Shown here piece by piece: positions 34,801-45,320 of a stretch of DNA of 64,000 nucleotides (position 1 is the stretch's first letter; every line of letters begins with the position of its first letter). The notes below the pieces were generated by a model that searched no databases, was not told the DNA's origin, and saw nothing but the letters and a program-made list of their open reading frames with translations. The translations under genes and the position numbers were made by a program. The stretch is taken from NCBI GenBank assembly GCA_907165275.2, contig OU015665.1:5456001-5520000 (forward strand), given 5' to 3'. The stretch is from Zygaena filipendulae (Eukaryota; Arthropoda; Insecta; Lepidoptera; Zygaenidae).

Positions 34801-37800
34801 TGAGTTACGGAATTCCCGCAGGAACCCTCAAATTCTTTCATATTCTTCTTTTTTTTATTTACTTATTAAAACCAATATAATACAAATACAAATTTCACTT
34901 TTTTCCAGTGCTATAAAAACCACATTTGGTTTGTCTGTGCACTGTGACAGATTGAGACTCAACACTCTTCGCCTTACACAATAACAATTAACGCAACAAA
35001 AAAAGAGTTAGCGAAATAATTGGTCCAGCCACGCGTGGTTCACGCGTGATGTCGTGACCAAGGGAAATAGGGATTCATTTTTATATACATACTAGCTGTT
35101 CCCCGCGGTTTCACCCGCGGTAAGTTCGAAGTTCCCAAGGGAATTCCGAGATAAAAACCCTATGTCCTTCTTTTTACTCCTGACAACGTGCGTGCAAAAT
35201 TTCATGATGAACGGTTGAGCCGTTAAGGCGTGAATGCGTAACAAACAAACTTCGCATTTATAATATTCTCTATACGTCTCAAACTGCTGAAAGATCGCTC
35301 TATACTGTAGAGTCTGTATTTGTATATAATATAAGATCATGGTTACATTTGATATACACGCGTACCTATATATAGGTATGTTTAGAAATGGTTCTATTGA
35401 CATTAAAAAGAAAGAAACAACTCATTAAAACCAATATGGATTTGGGCTTCATAGGCGTGCACTGCAGATTGTTTCTTGCGTAAAATTTCATTCCTATTAT
35501 TTCTAAACAAAAACTAACGTAGACTTCAAGCGTCACTTCGCAAATTAACACTCCCACGTTCCTCTCAGTCCCATCGCATTCCTCTTTACGATGCCCTTGA
35601 TCTTCATTATCTTGGTTTTTTTCAGGCATAACAACAGGAACGTGTTCCACATTCTTGTTGTGTGCAGCAGTGCACTACTACACTCGATGGCCGGTCGGGT
35701 TTTATATCTCGGGTGGATGCCAGATACTATGGTCGGCCTTCTGGGTGCTCGTCGTGACGGACCATCCTAGAAAACATCCTTGCATCTCAATGGAGGAATT
35801 GACGTATTTGACGAATACTATTGGCAGTGTTTTTACTTTAAAGGTTAAACTTCCATGTCATGTAGAAGTAGTTGGCGCTAAAATTTTGGATTACCTCCCT
35901 GTATAATTCAAGGACACTTGAAAAGGAAATATCCAGTCGTCTATGTCATTCAAAATTGAATATTCAAGAAAAAACAAAATTGGAGTATTGTGGTTTATGT
36001 TCTCGTTTCTATCTACATAATTATTACCTATCTATAGCTCTCTGTCACCTACTCACCTCTAGTAATACCTAAGGTCGCCTTTTGCTCTGTCCTTTCTTTT
36101 TATTTGTCTAATTTATTGTGTGTTTCTTTTGGGGTAATTAAGTAGGTATTTATATTTGAATTGAATTTATTGAAAAAAAGATAAATAAAACCTGCATGAT
36201 TGTTTGGTTAATTAATTATTTATTTATCAATGATACGGAGATTACATTACCAAATGACCCTGAACCTTGTATAATTGCGTCCCGTCATAACCCATATGAT
36301 AGGCGTTGCGAGGGTACTTTTCGCGGGGTGATGTTTAAATTTTTTTTTTTAGTTTTATTGAGGAAGTCAATGAAGAGATGTGCATAACACTGACCTCAAA
36401 CTCAATCAAATATAATGTCATTAAATAACAATGAGGTCAATACGATACGTGTAGTTGTACAATTACCTTGCACGTGCCAGTTTAAACGCGTTGAATATAA
36501 ATGTACAATGTTTATAATGTGGAAGAAATTAAAATTACCCTTACCATGTGGTAACTATGTAGCTTTACCAATAGTTCCAACATAGGAAAGACACGGTACT
36601 GTATACTGTTTACTGTGTTACAGTTGACAAACTCTGAAGCTCCTTGGAGATTAATTTTGAAATCAGTACCTTTTTGGGCACTGTGTATTTTAAACTTTGG
36701 ATATGCGTGGATGATTATATCCGTATGTCTTCACGGGCCCATGTATTACTCCGCTATAGGCCGGTATAGCATTTACAGTGTGAGTTTTAGATTCGATAAC
36801 ATAAAATAATTGGCTAGTAGTTAGCTGTATAATGTAGACCGACTTTACACTTTTGCAGGCATCAGCTCTAACGGCGTTGCCCTTCTTCCTGCGTTTATTA
36901 TTAGGGACTGTTGTCATACAAGTCTACCACTGGTATAGGCATAATACTAGAATCAAGCGTATAAAGCACATAAGAAAGTATTTTATTGTGGTCTGTGAGT
37001 AAATCTTGATATCAGCTATAACAGTAAGTACCTACTACCTACCAAAAAATAATAAATTTGGCATAAAAATTGTGTGCTAAATGGGTTGTTTGGTTTCCAC
37101 GACACAAGCTTATTTAGTGTGATCAAGTGAACTGTTTGAGATGGGTAGGATCCGCATGATGCGCGTCTTGTATTGAAACGCAACCTTATAGTTTGACGCT
37201 AGAAAATAATTGTTGCGGCGTAAAAAACAAGTTCGTTTGCCAAATATTTAGCTCACGTGATTCCTGGGTTGGTGGTGTGCTTGTCCTGGATGACGTCAGT
37301 GATCCCGGGACCTTTGTTGCTTACCATCGCGGTAGCACTCACTGCTGCTGGCATGGACCTAACATTAGACCTTTGTTACGTAAGTCGATTAAAATTCTTG
37401 TGCCCCAATCCCTAATCAAGGTTTTGTGGCGTCATCATTTTTTGATGATTATGTCAAGATTTGAAACGAAAAATCCAATTTAAACTGAGTCGAATTTAAA
37501 ATTTAAGTCTAACTAAATTGTAGTCTTTTTAGCACTGCCTATAATGATATTACTATTGCTGTTGTCTGTTATTTCGCAATGTCCTCCAAAGTCCAGAAAA
37601 TATAAAAGTTTAAAAGTATAAGTAATTGGCTTTTGTATTAATCCAGAACAGATTCTGTCTGAACCTATTTTATCTAAATCAATTCTACAGTTTTTTTTTG
37701 TGGACTCCAAAATATCCAAATTAGCATATTTATCTAGTACCTACTATACCTATAGTACCTACCTATAGGTAAGGATACGAGATTTGTTAGATCCTGCCTT

Positions 37801-40800
37801 GAACGAACTAAATCGATACTTTAGAAGCGTTATTTGTTTACTTTTTCCAGGAGCTAACACCAGCTTATGTTAACTCAGTAAATACGGTCATCAAAATAAT
37901 AGGCAACACCCCCGGTATTATAATATCTTTTTGCGTCGGAGAAGCTACGCAGCGATATAAAGTAAGTTCAAAGAGAAACCACAACTATGACCTAATGCAG
38001 TGTGGCGGCAGTGGGCTGATTCTGGTTACACAAAACAGAAACAGCTCCGCTCCTGACCCTTTAGTCAAGTCGACAATCGATAATCGTAAAATGCATCGAA
38101 AACTAAGCAACGAATCCTCATGACATGTGGTCACGCCGTAGACGGAGAATAGAATGGACAGGCTATTCGCGTATAGGGTAAGAGAAAGTGATATTCTTCC
38201 TATGCACACATGTAAACTACCAGTATTACCACTAAATAAATTATTTCCAATTTCCAGGGAGTTCTAGCTTGTTTGGTGATGAAAAAGCTATGGGAAGTAA
38301 AATGTAGTTTTATAGAGTAGATAAGTTATCATCGATTCGTGAAGGTGTCAAGGGGATTTATAATTTAAGCGGAGCAAGTGAAATGAAAACTATGTAGGTG
38401 CAAATAACGTTTTATTGGAACTTAAGTTCCTTAGCGCACGGTACGAATGAGGCAAACCAGCTTAATATTTCTCGTCATGGCATCATAAAAGATGCGCGCT
38501 TGGTTTATGTTTTTTGAAACGATTATTATTGCTTGCTTATTGGTTCGCGCCAGCTGCTCTCATTGTCAGTAAGGTTAGTTTTTCAACAGAAACTGCTTGG
38601 GAAATGCTTGAAACGAATCCTTGAATAGCCATTTGGTTTCCAATTTACACGACCAGTGCTTGCTATCCAGTTAATAAGATTAACCGATTTAAAAGGACAT
38701 CTGAAAAAGAAAAAAAAATATAGAATACATACTGTATTAACATGAAAAATTAAAAAATAATATGACGTGGACAATGTAGTGATCAGGCCCAATATTCTAA
38801 AATTTCCAAATCAAATTGGATATAAAATTGTTTATTTCATACACTACTCATACAGTCAAGAGCATGCAAGCTTTTCAGCTTAGACTCACTTTGCACCAGT
38901 CTTACACACGAAGGGTACAGTACACGTTATTCTCTTGACGGTCAAATAGGGTACTTGCGTGAATTTTTTTTTCAGTCTATTTTAAAGATATATGGCCTAC
39001 TTAAACAAAACAAGAAAAAGAAAAAAAATATATGCATAAATTAATGAAATAGAGCGTTTCAAAGTTCCTACTTTAGACCTTACCGCTGAAACTCGGAATG
39101 ACGTCACTTGTTCAAAATTACGCCTTATTAATCTGTGATAGAAATGTCACTGTCGTATTGGCAGCGTCATGTGACACTGACAGACAGATAACTTCAATAT
39201 CCAAAAGCGAAATTAAAGTTGAACTGTGTCGATTTACTTTCAAAAGTTCCAGTAAAGAATCGAAATGCATCTAATCGATGCATTTTAAAATAAAAAACTT
39301 CAAAAAATGGAAAATATGCGTTGACTGTATGCACTTTGTTTCTTTTGCCTTCTCTGAAAAAGGTAAATGTTTCCTAAAAAAATAAAAGTGACGTCATGTG
39401 TCAAGCTTGGCTGTGATTGGTATTTCGTTGCAACGTTCCGTTTCACAAAATTAAAAGTTGAATATTTTGGAAACTATTGAAATTTTTTTAGTAAATCTTT
39501 CACGATAACGCTTATCTAAGGCTCTATTTTTGAAATATTGACACAATTTCTTACTATAAATTTCATGTAAGTAGCCTATTGAACTTAATCAATTCGACAC
39601 CGAAGTTTTAAAATACAGCGCCTAAGAGATAGTTGACTAGAATCTTTCAGTATTTTGTCCCAGGTTGATAAAAAAAAGAAATGATGGAAACGATTGGCAC
39701 TTGGCACGATACTTGGTCGAAATAATTTTCTTACACCTCATAGATACCTACTAATACTATGAAAAATTGGGAAATTAATCTGGGTAAGCTAGCAACCTTT
39801 GTTGTAGTATAACCCGACTTAATACGGAAAGCATGATAACGACTCTAGTTAATTTGTGGTAACGACATAGTCGCCATTATGGAATAAGGACTACGTAATT
39901 TGGCAAGATTATACATTAAAATAAGAAAGCAAATTAATGTTGATTTTTTTGTTATATTTATACGATTTATACCACAAAGCTGTTATTATGAACATATTTG
40001 CTATTTCGCACAAACAAAACACATTTACATGAAAGTAAATCATTACATACCGATGAAATGTTACATTCTCCGTTTTCCTAGCATTACGGCTCTTACAGCC
40101 TAAAATACAACATAACACTATGTCCACAACAAAAATAAACACTTTAAACACGATATGAAAGTCTATTTAGCTTTCAATAATTGAAATAAACAACGTTTTT
40201 TATCCAAATAAACAAAGAACAGTGTAGATGTCTGCCTACAATTAATTGTAGGCAGACAAAAATAAACGATACGCAAGAAAGAGACCAAAAACAATTGTTT
40301 CGTCCAGCTCGCACCTACGTATTTACCATTCGCACTTTCTCACTCTTGTAATTATTATTATTTTAGCAGCTCGTCCATTCTATTCTCCGTCCACGGGTCA
40401 CGCAAAATTTGACTTTTGATTGGACGATTTTACGCGACCATGTGACATGATGATACGTCCCTAGTTTTCTTTGCGTTAAAGATTATTATAGATTGTCAAC
40501 TTGGTTAAGGGGGGCATCGATAAGGAACTTCACACTTGTGGAATCATCATATCGATACTTGTGTACCTAGTCATATTAAGCCCATAGGCGTATATAGAGG
40601 GGGGGCCGGTCTAGTGCCCACCTCAGGATGGTCTAGTGCCCACCCCAGGATGTTGGGCTACCGATTCGAAAATCTATAATAGGTGATAACTAACTTCAGA
40701 CGACTCTTCAAATTTGTAGACTTTATTTTTTTAAAGTTTGCTTCTGCGACTTCCGCGAGTATGTGGGGCATTTTCAGGGGCATGCCCTGAAAAATAACCG

Positions 40801-41838
40801 ACAATGATTAAGCCTAAGTATATATTAAGCATTTAACAATAATTTTATTATGCCTCGTAACGCCTGGGCGTTTCTTGGCTTTTATCGGGCTTACCTAAGC
40901 CCTAGCACCGGGCTTAAACCGGTTTTATTGCCCATCTACAGTCACAATAAAATGGGAGTAGTTAAGTATAATAATATGTGAGCAGACGATTAACGATGCA
41001 GGTGCGGTTTTGTGTTTTGAATGAGCAGAATTGGCCCTCAGCCTACTTATGCTTACACTCTATGACCTTGGATATCCGGGATATAATTATGATAGTTACT
41101 AATAACGATTAAACAACAAAATATTTTCTTACGGAAATAAACGAGGGAATGAAAAGTGCCAGTAGTTACTAGTAGGTATCGTTATACCTACGTACGTTAT
41201 TGTTAGATCACAAGTTGTGCAAGTAAATAACTAGTGCATACCTATAGTTGGGTACTTATTGTTAGTTTTTCCATATTTGTTTCAGAATTCGCCTTATGTT
41301 TGGAAGCACATTTGGTGTTTTCATGCCCTAATATTGTTTTTAAGCGGCATTATATTTTTGGTATGGGGAGATACACACGTGCAACCATGGAATTCTGTAA
41401 GACATAGGTAAATTCGTTTGTGTACGATGACGTGTAACTACTAAATATGTAGGTACACTGAGAGAAAAATAGGGGCTTGTTCTGGAAAGCTCGCAACCGA
41501 AAGTTCCACACCGAAGATCGGTCTTCAGTATTTCTGCTACCGGTGTTCAAATGGGTAATTTGGTCAGTGGCCATATTTGGTCAGTAAACTCTTCTGGAGT
41601 TTGCACTTTATTGACACCATGCGGGGTCGGACGTTGCAGTGCCTACTGGTTACTGATATTCGCCGAAACCTCTTCGGTCTGATTGATTTCTCTCCGTGTA
41701 GGTATAAGAGTGTGTTTTCTAAATACCTATCTATTCAATGCATTTTACTTTTATAGACCGCAACGTAAATTAAATGCAAAGCCTAGACCATCTGTTATGT
41801 CTAATATCATGGAAGTGGAAGAGGACGAAACCTCGTAA
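31875..41838 (+). CDS. SLC17-type major facilitator transporter 2, divergent paralogue
   Basis: Twelve exons join without a frame break: 31875-31904, 31981-32148, 32259-32368, 32717-32846, 34087-34171, 35626-35843, 36624-36779, 36859-36994, 37252-37379, 37851-37961, 41286-41407 and 41757-41838 (TAA). They encode 491 residues. TM1 reads MIFLGYFLIYLVRYNLSVHI. N52 is a sequon in the first loop. HWVPPTERNHF follows TM4, and RKYFIVVSHVIPGLVV aligns with the same stretch of transporter 1. Five intron positions match transporter 1; the central exon of that gene is split into four here. Residues 388-395 read ELTPAYVN where the family and transporter 1 have D-x-A-P-x-Y-A-G, so transport function may differ. 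The first intron is only 76 bases and is not a multiple of three, so splicing is required. Expression and substrate are unknown. Confidence 0.88.
33000..34086 (+). other. transporter-2 intron 4, nothing recognised
   Basis: Continues the intron from 32847. I see AT-rich sequence and short chance frames, no repeat boundaries. Confidence 0.45.
34651..34826 (+). repeat. CCGCGG-hallmark repeat, two partial starts in tandem
   Basis: The start ACTAGCTGTGCCCCGCGG is followed by ACCCGCGTGAGTCAGTGCGG. A second similar stretch (TTCATCCGCGTGAGTTACGG, CCCGCAGGAAC) lies near 34790-34826. It lies in transporter-2 intron 5. Confidence 0.6.
35091..35270 (+). repeat. CCGCGG-hallmark repeat, subtype C, near full length
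   Basis: ACTAGCTGTTCCCCGCGG start, then AAGGGAATTCCGAGATAAAA, CCTATGTCCTTC, TGACAACGTGCGTGC, ATTTCATGATGAACGGTTGA and GCATTTATAATAT at the end. It is a good reference copy of the subtype and lies in transporter-2 intron 5. Confidence 0.75.
37962..41285 (+). other. largest transporter-2 intron (3.3 kb)
   Basis: No exon was recognised. A block at 38137-38160 (GTAGACGGAGAATAGAATGG) recurs inverted near 40372-40400 (TCCATTCTATTCTCCGTCCA), so fragments of one element flank the middle. At 39040-39440 a diverged element carries TGACGTCA motifs at both ends and TTTGTTTCTTTTGCCTTCTC, a phrase recurring near 44848. ATTGTAGGCAGACA and its inverse make a hairpin near 40228-40258. Confidence 0.45.
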
Positions 41839-42359
41839 GAAATAACTTTTTACATCACATCCACACATAAAAAAGTAAAAAGACATTTGAGAAGAATGGA
41901 GGGTGATAAGTGTAATGGCAAAGCTACCACATAGGAAAAGAATCGTCGTATTAATTATATGTATATGCAATGTATCTAGACCTAGCAGGCGCACCACTCT
42001 GGTTCTGGGCCGCGGGGATCGCTATTTTGAAAGTAATTTATCTCTGTATTGTATTGCAAATGGCAAAAAGTTCTTTTTCATACCTTTTATCGACAAAAGT
42101 AGATAATTATGTAGTTAGGACATTAACAAGATCCAGGGGCTGTGACTACAATAGAGTTACATTTAAGTGATATCTACCCATTTTCCATATACAAGCACAC
42201 ACGTTTTATGTTCTCGGCATTACATAAAATGCCAACCGTTTGACATAATATAGACCGAATGCGAAGGATTAGATTTGGCGATGGAGGTATTTATGGGTCA
42301 TATAGAAAGTGAAGGTCCATAATAGTCTCTCTCTGCCTACCCCTCTAGGTGATTAGGTA

Positions 42360-42558
42360 CATATTATAAAACTCCTCCGCCGCGTCTTTCTGTTTGTTTG
42401 TTCAGATAAACTCAAAAACTACTTACTGAACGGTTTTTCATGTAGTTTTCACCAATAGATAGAGAGATTCAAGAGAAAGATTTATAGGTATAATTTATCC
42501 TGAAATTCCCGTGGGAACTCCAAAATTACCGTGGGTTAAACCGCGAGGGATAGCTAGT
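42360..42558 (-). repeat. CCGCGG-hallmark repeat, subtype B, near full length
   Basis: AAAACTCCTCCGCCGCGTCT start of the distal end, CACCAATAGATAGAGAGATT in the body, AATTCCCGTGGGAACTCC, and a right end AACCGCGAGGGATAGCTAGT. It is closely similar to 18640-18838. Confidence 0.75.
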
Positions 42559-42911
42559 CATTCTATAAGTATTTTGAATGTAGGTACATTTTAACTACTA
42601 ATTAATTATTGAAACATTTATTACAGAAATCGAGTATCAACGCAATACAAAAAGAAGTCTTACATGGGAGCGTTTAAGTTATCGCAAATAAAGACATAGA
42701 TAGAGACCTATACTTATTAAATTAACATAAAATCAAACAATAAGTTATTTTCATGAATTAAAAAAAAGCTAGAGTATTGTGTAATAAGATTCGCCAGGGC
42801 AATGATAGTTAATAGCCCAAAAAAATAAAACTTAAATAGGTAGGTACTTTAGTAATTGTTTCTTAAAAGAAAGCAATAACATTTATATATATTTTATTTG
42901 CATCACGTACA

Positions 42912-43790
42912 TTGTTATATTATATGGAAGGTCCCGCAAATTACGATGGTTCCAAAACCTGGAAAACCGACCTGGAGAAACGGCACTTGACTTCGTCATA
43001 CAGACCGTTAGGTCTACTTCCAGTACTATCCAAGGTATTGGAAAGTCATCTCAGTAGGTACGGTTTAATGAATTTACTGCCAAAAATCTCGTCATCCAAG
43101 AACACCAATTTTGAATTCCAGAAAAATCATGCAACCATTGAACAAGTTCACCGTATGCGTGTGACCAAATTTGACATACCTGACATACCCTGGAAAACAA
43201 AGAGTACTGTTGTGGAGTGTTCCTCGATGTACAATAGGTGTTTGACAAAGTTAGGCACGAAGGGCTGCTATTCAAGTTAACAAAAAACTTCTATCTTATA
43301 ACATGTACCTACTTGCTTCTTAAATCCTAACTGGAACTGCGTATTTTCTATGCAAAATTAACGACTCTATCTTCAACTTTTATGAGGTAAAGGCAGGAGT
43401 CCCGCAGGGCTCAGTATAGGACCATCACTGTGTATCCACTATACACATCTGGCGTTCCAGATACAGTAACATCTTGACAGCTACTCGCAGATGCCACTGC
43501 TGTCCTAACTTCGAATGTGGATCCAATTGTGGCATCAAAAACACTACAGGCACGCTTAGATAAAAACCGCACTTGGATGAATAAAATTGACAAATTAAGG
43601 CTAGTGCAAGTAAATACCTAACAAAAAAAACTAACCACATACTCTTCACACTGAGAAAGGAAGACTGACCTGTGTAAAACTGCGTGGAGAAGTACCTACT
43701 GCCACTTATGTTACTAACGTTGTCAAATATTTTGACTTTTATCTAGACCGGAGACAAATCTGGCCTCAGAAGAATAACTAAATTATTATT
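42912..43790 (+). pseudogene. decayed LINE reverse transcriptase (Jockey/CR1-like)
   Basis: The first 120 codons contain SSYRPLGLLPVLSKVLESHL and a diverged continuation with EQVHRM, matching the N-terminal part of LINE polymerases (SYRP-I-LL, K--E). Further on, AGVPQGSV (near 43397) is the well-known GVPQGSVLGP motif. A degraded LLADATAV (near 43485) stands where the catalytic FADD box should be, so one Asp is lost. Later TNHILFTLRK and VEKYL fragments follow in shifting frames. Several stops and frameshifts show it is dead. Orientation is +. Clade assignment is by motif recognition only. Confidence 0.7.
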
Positions 43791-45110
43791 CTGAGAATCT
43801 GGCAAATGCACAACCAAAGTGTTAGTGTTTGTGTTTACGATTTGACAACACCAACACCAAGTTGTTTGTGCTTTATTTTATCGCCCTGAATGAAATATAG
43901 CTAGTGTAAGCTAAAACGTAGTGCTTCTCTCTGGTGTAAGCCATACATATCTAGGGTAGGTACCCATATAATATCTAAAAAAAAAAACAAGGGCGCAGTA
44001 ATATAACTGAAGCTCGCAAAGGGCGCAGAAATAGTACATTGTCTTTCAGTTAATTGTCAGTCAATTGTCTTTAAGTCTTTCTCCCGAGGACAACACCGTG
44101 CTTTTCATTACGAATGCAAGGAAAGTCAAAATAAAAATAGGAATTAGCTAAAATGAGTGAATTTTATTTTAATTAATACCTACTTAAACTTTACGTTATT
44201 TCAATTTTACATCGCGCTGGCTGTAGGTATAGAAAGTTGGAACATGGTTCAATGTGAAAATAGACCTAGTTTTTTTTAATAATTTGACAGTTGTCAGTTG
44301 AAAGCGATTCTCCCTAGGGCTGAAAAGGGTTACTTTCAACCCGCTTCTCCTCAGGCAACTTCAGACCTACTTTCCGAGTATGAGTAATGAAAAGGCTATT
44401 TACGGCACCTCCTTATTTTAGATATTAAGTATTTGTACTTTATACACTTTTACCTACTTTGTGACGGCTTTCCGAAACCTACGTTAAGTACCTACCTACT
44501 TAAAACTTGTTGAAAAACATCATACAAGAGAAGACACGTATATTATATGTGGATAAATACACACTCGACTCCACTATGAAATTCCGCCTGTGAATTACAA
44601 CCAACATTACGCACACGTATGTCGTATTGTAATTCGTAATGTATTATTACGTGTAAAAAGTAATAATATTACTTCTCAACAAACTTGCTCGTAATTTATC
44701 TTTTTTGCACCACTGTTAGGTTCTTTATGCAGCAGCACGTTTTTTACTTTAGGTACCTACATTACCGCCCTGAAATCTGGATCCTGCATTTTCACTGAAA
44801 ATTTTCAGAACAGAAAAACATTAATGACTTGGCTATATGGATTAAGTTTCTTTTGCCTTTTCCGAAAGGGGCAAAACAAAAAAGAAAATAAATCGGTATG
44901 GTATCACCAAGGAAGTAGTACTTATAACTTCCTTGGGTATCACGCAGGTATCACGATTCCCATCTTAGGGTTTTTCCGTTTTCCCCCTAAATATAGGGTG
45001 AAAATGAATTTCGGTGAGGTTTTTTAGGGATACCTATCATACTTTTAAGGGTTTTTTGACTTCTTATGTTTTTCTAATTTATATTTCTTATTTTTTTTTG
45101 TTACTAATTA

Positions 45111-45115
45111 TTATT
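45111..45115. repeat. target site duplication (left) of the copia element
   Basis: TTATT directly before the left LTR, repeated at 49519-49523 directly after the right LTR. Five bases is the expected duplication for copia integrases. Confidence 0.85.
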
Positions 45116-45224
45116 TGTTGAGGATATTAGGAAATACGTTGTGGCAACACTACACTGTACAACCTCTGCTAATAAAGATGGCGATAAAGTAAGTTCGCTT
45201 TTTATTCAAAACTCCAGCTCAATA
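45116..45224 (+). repeat. 5' LTR of the copia element
   Basis: 109 bp, identical to 49410-49518 except at 45218. It contains AATAAA at 45171-45176, the likely polyadenylation signal. It is short for a copia LTR, which usually has a few hundred bases. No clear TATA box is visible. Confidence 0.95.
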
Positions 45225-45238
45225 CGCTTCCACTGCGC
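45225..45238 (+). promoter_or_regulatory. primer-binding site, complementary to the initiator tRNA-Met D-arm
   Basis: CGCTTCCACTGCGC begins immediately after the 5' LTR. Its complement GCGCAGTGGAAGCG is the D-arm region of insect initiator tRNA-Met (about nucleotides 10-23), from my knowledge of that conserved tRNA. Copia elements are known to prime from an internal fragment of this tRNA rather than its 3' end, so an internal match fits. Confidence 0.75.
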
Positions 45239-45320
45239 TATATCAATAATAATTAGTAAAATAGTATTAAAACGAAAGAAAAAGTGTTAAATAGTAGTGA
45301 AATTAACAAAATAGCGCAAT

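Larger units (their letters stand above)
41839..45110. other. intergenic DNA between transporter 2 and the copia element
   Basis: Besides the repeat at 42360-42558 and the LINE relic at 42912-43790 I see no gene. No AATAAA follows the transporter-2 stop within 300 bases, so its 3' end is not located. The copia insertion site lies in AT-rich DNA at the right edge. Confidence 0.5.
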
